A DNA stretch of 64,000 nt from Thermosipho ferrireducens (GTDB taxonomy: Bacteria; Thermotogota; Thermotogae; Thermotogales; Fervidobacteriaceae): NCBI RefSeq assembly GCF_017358165.1, contig NZ_CP071446.1, positions 1,736,001 to 1,800,000 of the forward strand, in the 5' to 3' direction. The translations under genes were made by a program, and so were the position numbers. Below are positions 17,667 to 26,608 of the stretch, in pieces; positions within the stretch are counted from its first letter, which is position 1, and each line of letters begins with the position of its first letter. The notes under the pieces are model-generated. The model saw only the letters and a program-made list of their open reading frames with translations. It was not told the origin of the DNA and did not search any database.

Positions 17667-17696
17667 CAAAACGGCTCCTTAAAAGGAGCCGTTTTG
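17667..17696 (+). terminator. Bidirectional terminator between chemoreceptor and argF
   Basis: A 14-base perfect stem CAAAACGGCTCCTT/AAGGAGCCGTTTTG with a two-base loop; T and A runs on both sides allow it to serve both convergent genes. Confidence 0.85.
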
Positions 17697-17711
17697 TCGC
17701 CTTCGAAACAA

Positions 17712-18650
17712 TTAAATTGTTGCAAGCATAACGGCTTTTATAGTATGTTTTCTGTTCTCTGCTTCATCCCACACTCTACTCTGGTTGCCCTCAATAACTT
17801 CAAATGTTACTTCTTCACCTTTCACAGCGGGGAGGCAGTGCATGAATATTGTCTCTCTTTTCCCTGTTTTTTTCATCACATTTTCGTTTACCTGATAAGG
17901 AGAAAGTAATCTTCTTCTTTCTTCTGCTTTACTCTCTTCCCCCATTGATGCCCATACATCTGTATAAATTACATCTGCACCTTTTACCGCTTCATCCACA
18001 TTGTCAGTAAACTCAATTACTGCACCCGTGTCTTTTGCAACTTCAAGACACTTTTCCACGAGTTTTCCTTCTGGCCTTAACTCTTTTGGAGAACAAATCA
18101 CATAATGAAGGCCCATTTTTGCCGAACCTATCATTAACGAGTTCGCCATATTGTTTCTACCATCACCCATAAAAACCATCTTTATTCCACGGAGTTTGCC
18201 AAAATTTTCCTCTATTGTCATAAGATCAGCCAGAACCTGAGTGGGGTGATAAAGGTCCGTTAAAGCGTTATAAACAGGAACTCCTGAATACTTTGCAAGA
18301 ATTTCTACTGTTTCCTGTTTAAACCCTCTGAACATTATAGCATCTACCATTCTTCCAAGAACCCTTGCTGTGTCTTCAATTGATTCTTTCGCACCAAGTT
18401 GAATGTCCTGGACAGAGAGGAATAAAGGATGCCCCCCTTCCTCACCAAAAGCTGTCTCAAAAGCCACCCTTGTCCTTGTAGAGCGTTTTTCAAATATCAT
18501 AGCAAGAGTTTTACCAACAAATCGCTGGTGGATTATCCCGGAACGACTGTCTGCCTTACAGGTTTTTGATATCTCCAAAAGATATCCTATTTCATCTGGA
18601 GTAAAATCAAGAAGTGTAAGTAAAGAACGCCCCTTTAAATTCATTCCCAT
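17712..18650 (-). CDS. argF: Ornithine carbamoyltransferase
   Basis: Catalyses carbamoyl phosphate + ornithine to citrulline + phosphate (or the reverse). The 312-residue protein has the carbamoyl-phosphate motif STRTR (57-61), HPTQVLADL near 133-141 and MHCLPA near 270 with the catalytic Cys. AAGGAGGGA precedes the ATG. No other arginine gene is adjacent. Upstream on the same strand lies the COG2403 gene, separated by a probable terminator. Whether it acts in arginine synthesis or citrulline breakdown cannot be decided here. Confidence 0.94.
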   Translation of the reverse strand: MGMNLKGRSLLTLLDFTPDEIGYLLEISKTCKADSRSGIIHQRFVGKTLAMIFEKRSTRTRVAFETAFGEEGGHPLFLSVQDIQLGAKESIEDTARVLGRMVDAIMFRGFKQETVEILAKYSGVPVYNALTDLYHPTQVLADLMTIEENFGKLRGIKMVFMGDGRNNMANSLMIGSAKMGLHYVICSPKELRPEGKLVEKCLEVAKDTGAVIEFTDNVDEAVKGADVIYTDVWASMGEESKAEERRRLLSPYQVNENVMKKTGKRETIFMHCLPAVKGEEVTFEVIEGNQSRVWDEAENRKHTIKAVMLATI

Positions 18651-18681
18651 AAAAGTTCCCTCCTTCTTTAATATATAAGTC

Positions 18682-18709
18682 CAAAAACGAAGCGGGGAAT
18701 ATCCCCGCT
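18682..18709 (-). terminator. Probable terminator after the COG2403 gene
   Basis: Stem AGCGGGGA/TCCCCGCT around AT (18691-18709), followed on the minus strand by CGTTTTTGG. The T run is short, so readthrough into argF is possible. Confidence 0.6.
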
Positions 18710-18727
18710 CATCGATTATTTAAACTT

Positions 18728-20062
18728 TCATAAAAGTCCTTTCTTTTGCAAAAATTCTTTCAAAATATCTTCAAGATTTGGTTTACCAATTTCCTGAAGT
18801 TCATAAGTTACTCTGACAGCCGGTTTATTAAGGTTGGTTACCCTTCTTAAATCAATAGGCGTGCCAATGATAACAAGATCAGCTTCTGCTCTATTTATGG
18901 TCTCCTCGAGTTCTTTCATCTGTTTTTCACCATAACCCATTGCAGGAAGTATTCTATCAAGATGGTTATATTTCTTATATGTATCAATTATTGAACCTAC
19001 AGCGTATGGTCTTGGATCAATAATTTCAGCTGCTCCAAACTTTTTCGCTGCAACATATCCCGCACCATATCTCATTTCACCATGTGTTAGCGTTGGTCCA
19101 TCTTCAACAACCAATACTCTTTTGCCTTTAATTGCTTCTGGATCTTCTACAAAAATAGGTGAAGATGCATCAACCACTATAGCATTCGGGTTCCATTTTT
19201 CTATGTTCTTTCTTACAATCTCTATTCCTTCAATATTAGCTGTTTCTTCTTTGTTTATAACTATTACATCGGCCATTAAAAGATTTGCCATTCCTGGATA
19301 ATACGCTATTTCATGACCTGCCCTGTGTGGATCTACAACTGTTATAAGTAAATCCGTTTTGTAGAATGGGAAGTCATTATTTCCACCATCCCAGAGTATA
19401 ATATCCGGATTCTCTGCTTCTGCAGCTCTTAATATTGCTTCGTAGTCAACACCTGCATAAATTACACTTTTTCTGTCTATATGAGGTTCATATTCTTCTC
19501 TTTCTTCGATTGTACATTTGTACTTGTCGAGATCAGCATAGTCTGCAAATCTTTGAACTTTTTGCTCAACAAGATTTCCATATGGCATAGGATGTCTTAT
19601 TGAAATAACCTTCTTTCCAAAAGCTCTCAAAATGTCGAGAACTCTTCTTGTTGTCTGACTCTTTCCACAACCAGTTCTTATGGCACATATGGAAATTACA
19701 GGTTTGGTGGACTCAACCATTGTGTTTCCTGGACCCATTAATTTAAAATCAGCCCCAGCAGATAGAACCGTTTCAGCTTTTTCCATCACATACTGATGAG
19801 GAAGGTCACTATAAGCAAGTATTACTTCATCAACTTCATATTTTTTGATAAGTTCTACGAGCTTTTCCTCAGGTTCAATAGGAATTCCGTTTGGATAAAG
19901 TTCTCCAGCAAGTTCCGCTGGATAAACTCGTCCTTCAATATCTGGAATTTGTGTGGCGGTAAATGCAACTACCTCATAATCAGGATTGTCTCTAAAATAC
20001 GTATTGAAATTATGAAAATCTCGTCCAGCTGCTCCCATTATAATAACTTTTTTCTTTGCCAT
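18728..20062 (-). CDS. COG2403 NTPase, cyclic 2,3-diphosphoglycerate synthase-like
   Basis: A 444-residue P-loop protein with Walker A-like RTGCGKSQ (129-136). The N-terminal third is a Rossmann-like domain (VIIMGAAGRDFHNFN, then DEVILAYSDLPH). It matches the family remembered as COG2403, which includes the archaeal enzyme making the thermoprotectant cyclic 2,3-diphosphoglycerate from 2,3-diphosphoglycerate and ATP. Bacterial members are often just called GTPases and their reaction is not established. Start: ATG at 20062 behind AGGAGGTGC. It precedes argF on the same strand. Confidence 0.72.
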   Translation of the reverse strand: MAKKKVIIMGAAGRDFHNFNTYFRDNPDYEVVAFTATQIPDIEGRVYPAELAGELYPNGIPIEPEEKLVELIKKYEVDEVILAYSDLPHQYVMEKAETVLSAGADFKLMGPGNTMVESTKPVISICAIRTGCGKSQTTRRVLDILRAFGKKVISIRHPMPYGNLVEQKVQRFADYADLDKYKCTIEEREEYEPHIDRKSVIYAGVDYEAILRAAEAENPDIILWDGGNNDFPFYKTDLLITVVDPHRAGHEIAYYPGMANLLMADVIVINKEETANIEGIEIVRKNIEKWNPNAIVVDASSPIFVEDPEAIKGKRVLVVEDGPTLTHGEMRYGAGYVAAKKFGAAEIIDPRPYAVGSIIDTYKKYNHLDRILPAMGYGEKQMKELEETINRAEADLVIIGTPIDLRRVTNLNKPAVRVTYELQEIGKPNLEDILKEFLQKKGLL

Positions 20063-20160
20063 CGTTGCACCTCCTAAATCTTAAAATTATAATAGCATTA
20101 TTCAGACAATAAAAGTATATCTAAAAATTTTGAAGTTATCAACCAACCTTTTTAGAAATT

Positions 20161-20225
20161 AAACTTTTTTATACACTTTATACTTTTTTATACTTTTTTA
20201 TGCATAAGTATGCATAAGTATGCGT
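20161..20225. repeat. Decamer tandem repeats upstream of the COG2403 gene
   Basis: Two blocks of 10-base repeats in succession: TATACTTTTT-type units (about three copies) and then TGCATAAGTA units (two full copies plus a partial). The period equals a DNA turn and the block lies in the upstream region of the COG2403 gene. Confidence 0.75.
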
Positions 20226-20227
20226 GT

Positions 20228-20440
20228 GGACATTAAATCTGGCGAGGTTAGCGAGTGTTGGCTCCCACTCATGTCATTTCGAACCCAAAGGGTGAGGAAT
20301 CTTAATTTAGCAAGGGCTACTAAAAGATAAGATCCCTCGCATACGCTCGGGATGACAGAAAACAGCAAGCGTTAACATTTCCCCAGCATGTCATTCCGAG
20401 GAGCGGGGAGGCGAGGAGTCTCATGATTAGCAAGTGTTGA
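20228..20440. repeat. Dispersed hairpin repeat cluster, site 3
   Basis: Intergenic units with ends ATTTC/GGAAT, ATCCC/GGGAT and ATTCC/GGAGT, mixed with GCGAG/GCAAG steps. Same family as sites at 5.0, 13.1 and 43.5 kb. It lies between the GDPD gene stop and the COG2403 gene start. Confidence 0.85.
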
Positions 20441-20495
20441 CAGGGTTAAAGCTGAAAAATGACAGATAATTTGAAACAATAAACATAAAATTTTG

Positions 20496-21194
20496 CTATT
20501 TTAAACCATGTTTGAAAGTATTCACCATTATTTCGACTTCATCTGTAATAATATAATCAACCGGGATGTTGTTGATAATATCTTTATCATTAACCGTCCA
20601 CAAAACTATCTTTTTATGTAATCGCTTGAAAAAATCGGCTAATTTAAAAAACAGATCTTTATTGTAGTGCAATAACTCAACGGGAATATGTGCACTGTAA
20701 ATTTCTTCCGGGGAAAATAAATCTTCAAGGGTATCCATAGTGATATTAAAATGTCTCTCATCAAACAAGTATCCAAATTTTTCACCTTTATACACTTTAG
20801 AAAGTCCTTTAATTAATTCATGCTCAAAGGAACTGAAAATTACAAATTCAGACAAATTATAATCCCTAACAAGTTTTACTGCACTATCACCTGCTTCAAC
20901 ATCTTTTAACTCTATATTTATTATTTTTCCCTTCGGCAAAACTTCTAACACTTCAAAAAGTGCAGGCACAGATGCTTTACTTTTTATCTCATTGAATAAA
21001 GATTTTTTTATGTGTATCTCCACACCAAAAACTCTTTTTAAATTTTCATCATGTGATATTACAAGTACATCATCTTCAGTTTTCCATACATCAAGCTCTA
21101 CACCATCAGCACCTAATCTAACTGCTTCTTTGAACGATTTTAAAGTATTTTCTGTATATTTTTTTGGATAGCCTCTATGACCTAAAATATACAT
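20496..21194 (-). CDS. ugpQ: Glycerophosphodiester phosphodiesterase
   Basis: Hydrolyses glycerophosphodiesters to sn-glycerol-3-phosphate and an alcohol. The 232-residue cytoplasmic form has GHRG at residues 5-8, ENTLKSF, the metal ligands in ELDVWKT, and the catalytic His in VISHDE. No signal peptide. It is the last gene of a unit with a Ugp-type ABC transporter (69 bases after the permease), so imported glycerophosphodiesters would be cleaved on entry. Confidence 0.9.
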   Translation of the reverse strand: MYILGHRGYPKKYTENTLKSFKEAVRLGADGVELDVWKTEDDVLVISHDENLKRVFGVEIHIKKSLFNEIKSKASVPALFEVLEVLPKGKIINIELKDVEAGDSAVKLVRDYNLSEFVIFSSFEHELIKGLSKVYKGEKFGYLFDERHFNITMDTLEDLFSPEEIYSAHIPVELLHYNKDLFFKLADFFKRLHKKIVLWTVNDKDIINNIPVDYIITDEVEIMVNTFKHGLK

Positions 21195-21262
21195 TCATCT
21201 CACCAGACCTTTGTCCTAATTTTTTCATTGCTTACGCTCTTTGAATTAAGCCTCAATTCATG

Positions 21263-22096
21263 CTAACCCTTTAACCCGCTGCTTACTAAACTCTTAACAA
21301 ATAAATTCTGTATCAGGAAAAACACCAATAAAGTCGGTGCAAGCACAATCATGGTACCTGCCATTATCGTTCCCCAATTATTAGCCGCTTCCGCGTCTAT
21401 TAACATTTTTACACCTATCTGAGCAGTTTTCATTTTATCTTCCATTGTAATTACCAGCGGCCATAGGTACATGTTCCATGCGTAAACAAAATTGATCATC
21501 GCAGCTCCTCCAATCATCGCCTTGGACAAAGGTAATAACACTTTTATAAGATATTGCATAGAAGTTGCTCCGTCAATCCGGGCAGCGTCACTTAATTCTT
21601 GAGGAATTGTTCTAAAATGTTGCCTCATCAAGAAAGTATTTGTGGCACTTGCAGTAAATGGTATTATAAGAGCCAAATAAGTATTTACCCATCCAAGACT
21701 TTTCATAAGTAAAAATAGAGGAACTATCATTACTGTCTCTGCAGGTAAAAATAAAGTAATAAACAAAGTAGAAAAAGCTACCTTTTTCCCTTTAAAATTA
21801 AAATTTGCAAATGCATAACCTGCAAGAACACCTGTTATTAATTTTCCCAGTGTAATAAAAATTGCTACTATAGCAGAATTTAAAAGCATCCTGCCAAGTG
21901 GAACCAGCTTTAATGCCTCTCTATAGTTCTCCCAATAAAAACTGCTTGGAATTACTTTTGGAGGAAAACTAAAGACCTCAGCTGGTTTCATAAAGCTCAT
22001 TAAAAATGCCAGGAGTATTGGAGCAAACATGACAAATGTAATAACAATCAGAAGAATCTCGGAAATTATAAAGTAAACTTTATTTTTTCTCCTCAC
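21263..22096 (-). CDS. ugpE: ABC transporter permease, UgpE/MalG type
   Basis: Inner-membrane permease of 277 residues with six hydrophobic segments and the EAA loop (ELSDAARIDGAT...) typical of carbohydrate-type permeases. GTG at 22096 is used because GAGGTGAT is correctly spaced for it; a GTG at 22105 would overlap the binding site. It follows the other permease directly. The glycerol-phosphate assignment comes from the neighbouring GDPD gene, not from this protein. No ATPase gene is in the unit, so a shared MsmX-like ATPase is likely. Confidence 0.85.
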   Translation of the reverse strand: MRRKNKVYFIISEILLIVITFVMFAPILLAFLMSFMKPAEVFSFPPKVIPSSFYWENYREALKLVPLGRMLLNSAIVAIFITLGKLITGVLAGYAFANFNFKGKKVAFSTLFITLFLPAETVMIVPLFLLMKSLGWVNTYLALIIPFTASATNTFLMRQHFRTIPQELSDAARIDGATSMQYLIKVLLPLSKAMIGGAAMINFVYAWNMYLWPLVITMEDKMKTAQIGVKMLIDAEAANNWGTIMAGTMIVLAPTLLVFFLIQNLFVKSLVSSGLKG

Positions 22097-22106
22097 AATT
22101 ATCACC

Positions 22107-22973
22107 TCACTGATAATGAACGCCTTTTTCTACAAATCTAAAATACAAATACGTAATAACAGACATAACCCCAAACATAACTACAGACTCTGATGCTGCG
22201 AGACCGTTATCCTGAAAAGCAAAGCCATCAAGATATAATCGATAAATCATTGTTGTCGTACTACCCAAAGGTCCTCCTCGAGTCATTATATCAATAATAC
22301 CAAATGATGAAAACATAGTTGTTGTAAAATTCATGATGAATAAATAAAAGGTTATAGGCGTAACAAGTGGGAACTTTATCTTCCACATTCTGGTCCACCC
22401 ACTTGCACCATCCAGCATAGAAGACTCTAAAATAGACTCTGGAATGTTTTGAAGAGCTGCTATATAAAAAATCAAATCGAAAGGCAACATTTTCCAGACA
22501 GTTGCCGCTATAAGTGCGATCATTGCGTATGGAACAGTGGTTAACCAATCCACATTTATATTAAATATTACTTGAAATAAGTAACTCACAAGTCCAGCTG
22601 TTGGAGTAAAAAGCATCGCCCACAACGTGGCAGAAATAGCAGGAGAAACTGCATAGGAGGAAAACATCAAAGTTCTAAATATCCTTGTTCCCGGAATATT
22701 TTGAACCAACAATTGAGAAATCAAAAAAGCTAAAAATATTGTTATTCCAACACTTGAAAATGAATATATAAAAGTTGTTCTTAGTACTTTGTAATACTCA
22801 CTATCTGTGAACAAATCAATATAATTATCCAGTCCAACAAAAATAGACCTGTCTCCGAAAAACGATTCTTGAAAAAAACTCAGCTTGAACGAGCTGAAAG
22901 CTGGAAAGTAAATAAAAAATATAATAATTACAAAAGTTGGTATCAAAAGAATATAAGGTGTTAATCTTCTCAA
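22107..22973 (-). CDS. ugpA: ABC transporter permease, UgpA/MalF type
   Basis: Six-helix permease of about 288 residues; EAA-loop ESILESSMLDGASGWTRMWKI near 175-195. The likely start is TTG at 22973 (RRLTPYILL), spaced 6-7 bases from AGGAGGTG; the GTG at 22982 is too close to that site. It is second in the solute-binding protein-permease-permease-GDPD unit. Confidence 0.85.
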   Translation of the reverse strand: MRRLTPYILLIPTFVIIIFFIYFPAFSSFKLSFFQESFFGDRSIFVGLDNYIDLFTDSEYYKVLRTTFIYSFSSVGITIFLAFLISQLLVQNIPGTRIFRTLMFSSYAVSPAISATLWAMLFTPTAGLVSYLFQVIFNINVDWLTTVPYAMIALIAATVWKMLPFDLIFYIAALQNIPESILESSMLDGASGWTRMWKIKFPLVTPITFYLFIMNFTTTMFSSFGIIDIMTRGGPLGSTTTMIYRLYLDGFAFQDNGLAASESVVMFGVMSVITYLYFRFVEKGVHYQ

Positions 22974-22998
22974 ACAACACACCTCCTAATTGTTTAAA

Positions 22999-23017
22999 TG
23001 CGCCCCGGAAGGGGCGC
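22999..23017 (-). other. Intercistronic hairpin between binding protein and permease genes
   Basis: A 7-base GC stem GCGCCCC/GGGGCGC with a 4-base loop just after the binding-protein stop and before the permease binding site. It lacks a T run, so it is more likely an mRNA 3'-end stabiliser or partial terminator than a full stop. Confidence 0.65.
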
Positions 23018-23039
23018 TATAACGAATATTAATTTTTTA

Positions 23040-24353
23040 CTATTCATACAACCTGTTGTATTTCTTCAGAGCTCTGGTAACCTCTTTCGCTGCCCAATTA
23101 AGAGCTTGTTCAACTGTCAATTCACCATTTATTACTTTCTCGTACGCGGTTTCTATTATTTCCCTGGTTTCAGGGAACACACCTATAATCGCACCATTCG
23201 TATTAGGTGTTTGTTTTGAAAGAAGCAACTGGAATATTGCCGTTAAGTAGTTTGGATGATCAGCGTAAAAACCCTCCATAAGTAATTGTTCAACAGCATC
23301 TTTTCTTACGGGGAAATATCCTGTTTCAAGATGCCATCTGATCTGCTGGGCTGGTTCTGTCATCCATTTTACAAATTCCCATGCAGCGTCAATTTCTTTT
23401 TGCGGATGATTTTTCAATATCCATAATGAGCCTCCACCAATCACCACTCCACCCTGAACGGATAGATCAGGTTTTGGTAAAAACGCTGTTCCAATTTCCC
23501 AGCCATTCTCTTTCGCGGTTTCAGTTATAAATTTAACATCGGAAGTTGAGTAGAATAACATAGCCGCTTTTCCAGAAAGGAATATTTGTCTTGCGCCACT
23601 CCAATCTTCTCTCTTCGTGTTGATCAATAATCCTTCCTTTGTCATTCTGGCAAGCAATTCAAATATGTTTTTTCCTGCCTGACTGTTAAACACTGCCTCT
23701 GTTGGTCTTTTGTCACCTCTACCATTGTCGTTGTTCACAAGAGGAGCGTTTTGAACAGCCATAAGTTGTTCAAAAAACCACGAGTGTGTCGGCCAGGTGA
23801 GACCATATCTGATAATATTTCCCTTGTCATCCTTTTTCACCAACTTTTTACTATATTCAATTAATTCGTCAAATGTTCTTGGAGGTTTATTTGGATCAAG
23901 TCCCGCTTCTTTGAAGAACGTTTTATTATAGAATAAAATCGCATTAGAAGAATTGAAAGGCATCGAGTACAATTTACCTCCAACTGTGTAATAGTTCAGC
24001 ACCTGTGGTAAAAATGCTCCTAAATCGATTGTTGGATCCTTCTCAATTAAATCTCCTATAGGAACAGCTATGTTACCATCAATCATGGCTCTTGTACCAA
24101 TATCATAAATCTGAACCACATGAGGCGGATTACCTGCTTTTACAGCGGCAATAGCTTTGTTAAACGTATCTCTGTAAGAACCTGTATATTGAACGTTTAC
24201 CTGAATATCTGGATGTGTTGCCATAAATTCCTTTGCCATGTCTTCCAAAAGACCTATTCTCCATCCACTCATAGCATGCCAGAACTCGATAGTAACTTTT
24301 GAAAAACTTAATATACTAATTAAAACAAGCAATACAATAAATACCTTTTTCAT
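23040..24353 (-). CDS. ugpB: ABC transporter solute-binding protein, UgpB type
   Basis: Exported binding protein of 437 residues with a cleavable signal (MKKVFIVLLVLISILSFSK) and family-1 features: VTIEFWHAMSG at the start, PHVVQIYDIGT, YSMPFNSSNAILFYNK and WEFVKWMTEPAQQ. The N-terminal WHAMSG is the type found in glycerol-3-phosphate binding proteins. The ATG at 24353 has GGGAGGGG upstream; the frame is open 28 codons farther without support. A TATAAT (24385-24390, minus strand) is a possible -10. The downstream GDPD gene supports a glycerophosphate substrate. Confidence 0.87.
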   Translation of the reverse strand: MKKVFIVLLVLISILSFSKVTIEFWHAMSGWRIGLLEDMAKEFMATHPDIQVNVQYTGSYRDTFNKAIAAVKAGNPPHVVQIYDIGTRAMIDGNIAVPIGDLIEKDPTIDLGAFLPQVLNYYTVGGKLYSMPFNSSNAILFYNKTFFKEAGLDPNKPPRTFDELIEYSKKLVKKDDKGNIIRYGLTWPTHSWFFEQLMAVQNAPLVNNDNGRGDKRPTEAVFNSQAGKNIFELLARMTKEGLLINTKREDWSGARQIFLSGKAAMLFYSTSDVKFITETAKENGWEIGTAFLPKPDLSVQGGVVIGGGSLWILKNHPQKEIDAAWEFVKWMTEPAQQIRWHLETGYFPVRKDAVEQLLMEGFYADHPNYLTAIFQLLLSKQTPNTNGAIIGVFPETREIIETAYEKVINGELTVEQALNWAAKEVTRALKKYNRLYE

Positions 24354-24702
24354 AAATACCCCTCCCCATAAATGATGTATTCCAATTATACAAAAAGTCC
24401 CGGAGTTTTTTCTATCTTGAAAATAAGAGGAAACCAACGATATTTATAAATATTTTATAATAATCAAAAATAAGCAGTTTAAATCAAAAACCTCAATATT
24501 ATTATTACTGAAGTTTTTTATTCAAATTTTAAGAACTATTAAAAACTGTAAAAGATATGTCGCACTATCAGGAAGGAAAATTACAGGCAAAAAAACCCGT
24601 TCCCGGAAAGAGGTTATAACAAAGAGATTACACAAAAGTGCAATTTTATATTGGATTTTTTAAACATATTTATGCGCTTTCACCTGAATATATTTTTCTC
24701 TT
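24354..24702. other. Intergenic region, about 350 bases
   Basis: Apart from a possible -10 (TATAAT, 24385-24390, minus strand) for the ugpB unit I see no gene, binding site or clear terminator. A weak imperfect stem near 24489-24520 followed by T residues could act as a plus-strand terminator but no plus-strand gene precedes it. Confidence 0.5.
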
Positions 24703-25353
24703 TTACACTTTACGTTTATATAAAATTATCTGGATTCTATCGGAAACGTCTTCGGAAGTGTCAGAAATGTCTGCTATTCTATGAACCAGCTTTTTCAGTT
24801 GAATTTTTTCAGCAAGCGGGAGATTTTCCATGGAAAAAATTTTCCGTATGGTTTTTCGCTCTATTTGATCCGTCTCATGCTCAAATTTTTCTGTATCTAT
24901 AATTTTTTCATTGGCACTCTCGAAATCTTCAAACATTTCTTTGGCAGCATCTTTCAACGCCATGTATGTTTCAAACGATTTCTTAACAAGATTTTCAAAA
25001 TCCTCAAAAAGTTCCGCAGGAATCTTCAAGTTTTGTAAATCGATTTCGTCTGCTACAGCTTCCGCTTTATTCGCTATCCTATCAAGTGACTCAATTGTTC
25101 CCAACAAATCACCTCTGAAATTCGGCAGGAATGCCCCGGAGTACATTTCCATTTCTGCTTTTCTTCTTACCTTATCTGCAGCTGTCTCTGCTTCACGAAC
25201 CCTTTCAGCAAGCTCTTTTATTTTATCGCTCGAAGCATTTTTCATACTCTGTATCAATTCCAAAAGCTTCCTTATGGTGTTTTCAACAGCATCTAAATGT
25301 TCATGAAACAACTCAATAACTGCCTGTTCTTTTTTTCCAAAGAACAAACTCAC
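24703..25353 (-). CDS. DUF47 (PhoU-like) partner of Pit
   Basis: A 216-residue all-helical protein of the DUF47/TIGR00153 group, related to PhoU. It begins SLFFGKKEQAVIELFHEH in pieces and carries repeated acidic helices (DKVRRKAEMEMYSG, FEHETDQIERK). It follows the Pit permease with almost no gap, the usual arrangement, and probably regulates it. The start is either GTG 25362 or GTG 25353; the latter has better spacing from GGGGGTG. Confidence 0.87.
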   Translation of the reverse strand: MSLFFGKKEQAVIELFHEHLDAVENTIRKLLELIQSMKNASSDKIKELAERVREAETAADKVRRKAEMEMYSGAFLPNFRGDLLGTIESLDRIANKAEAVADEIDLQNLKIPAELFEDFENLVKKSFETYMALKDAAKEMFEDFESANEKIIDTEKFEHETDQIERKTIRKIFSMENLPLAEKIQLKKLVHRIADISDTSEDVSDRIQIILYKRKV

Positions 25354-25365
25354 ATTCTCCACCCC

Positions 25366-26304
25366 CTAAAACTCTATTTTGAACACCACTTTCAATAACA
25401 AGTATATCAGAAAAGTTATCAATCCTGAAAAAACAGGGGTATTAACCCAGGCACTAATTATTTTAAAAACTATTTTTTTGTTTATTAACCTCGAACCTCT
25501 TGCATATCCTGCTCCAATAACAGCTCCCACAATCGCCTGAGAAGTAGAAACAGGAATACCAATTAATGCGTATATCCAGACTGTTATAGATTCTCCCAAA
25601 ACTGCTATCATAGCCGAAAAATAATCAAGTTCTATTATCTGTGTTCCAACTGTCATCATAACTTTATAACTGTAAGTCAAGACACCAAAAGCTATGCTCA
25701 ATCCTCCAACAAGCGCAGCTAATTGAACTCCTATTTCATTTGCAAATACTCCTGTAATGTTTGCTACATTATTTGCACCCAGAGAATATGAACCATACGC
25801 ACCTATAATTATCGTTCCCACCAGTATTATTTTTTCTCTGAGATAAATTGATTTTATTTTATTAAAAGGAACGGAAAATATTTTATACGTTAAAAAACCA
25901 AATATCATCCCACCAAGAGGTGTTCCAACCCATGCAAGCACAAGTTTTATCATGATTCCCCAGTTTACCCCACCAGCTATGAGACCAGTAGCAATAATGG
26001 AACCAACGATAGCTTGCGATGATGAAACTGGCACTCCAAGATAAGTCATTATTGTCATTGTGAGAGCAGCAGATAAGACAGATATTGATGCAAGCATAAT
26101 GTTGGCACTCGAAATACTACTTATTGTTTCTATACCTTTTGCTCCACCCAATACCGCTCCTATAACTATAAAAATTGCTGAAATTATTGTCGCCAACCTG
26201 TACTTAATAATTCTATTTGAAACAGCTGTTCCAAAAATATTCGCAGCATCATTTGCTCCAAGTGACCAACCAAAGAAAATTGCAGGTAAAATGTAGAAAA
26301 ACAT
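25366..26304 (-). CDS. pit: Inorganic phosphate transporter, PiT family
   Basis: Membrane protein of 312 residues with about ten helices and the duplicated PiT signature: GANDAANIFGTAV near 17-29 and GANNVANITGVF near 177-188, plus two GIPVSTSQAIVG/GVPVSSSQAIVG repeats. It transports phosphate with a cation. GGGGGGATT precedes the ATG. It heads a two-gene unit with the DUF47 protein. A 14-base palindrome lies 44 bases upstream. Confidence 0.92.
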   Translation of the reverse strand: MFFYILPAIFFGWSLGANDAANIFGTAVSNRIIKYRLATIISAIFIVIGAVLGGAKGIETISSISSANIMLASISVLSAALTMTIMTYLGVPVSSSQAIVGSIIATGLIAGGVNWGIMIKLVLAWVGTPLGGMIFGFLTYKIFSVPFNKIKSIYLREKIILVGTIIIGAYGSYSLGANNVANITGVFANEIGVQLAALVGGLSIAFGVLTYSYKVMMTVGTQIIELDYFSAMIAVLGESITVWIYALIGIPVSTSQAIVGAVIGAGYARGSRLINKKIVFKIISAWVNTPVFSGLITFLIYLLLKVVFKIEF

Positions 26305-26608
26305 CGAATCCCCCCAGTAAGCATCCAGTAATTAAAGAAGTATCTTATTATGATATCATAAAATTAATTATTTTAAAAGAATTAATTTCGGCTTCCCTTA
26401 CCCAAAATCATAAACAAATTTAAATACTCTCAAATATTCTTTATTCAATTAAAATAAAGCTGATTATTGTAATTTATTTTATGAAAAATGTGAGGAAAAA
26501 CTGGAAAGATTAGAGAAGGGCATCAAAATACTTCTGAAAATAAAATAAACAAAATGTGGAAAAAATAAACATTAGCCAATCTACAAGAATGTTAAAAACA
26601 AAAAAGTT
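26305..26608. other. Intergenic region, about 300 bases, with palindrome at 26348-26361
   Basis: It contains the perfect palindrome TTATGATATCATAA, placed about 45-57 bases before the pit start and overlapping a TATGAT that could be the -10, so it may be an operator. The rest is AT-rich. A short plus-strand frame near 26473-26549 reads like a charged coiled-coil tail but has no start codon. Confidence 0.5.

Noticed and set aside
24489-24520. Possible terminator in the gap before ugpB
   Set aside because: The stem is imperfect and no gene on the plus strand precedes it.
26473-26549. Short plus-strand frame reading like a charged coiled-coil tail
   Set aside because: No start codon or binding site; could be a remnant but cannot be supported.
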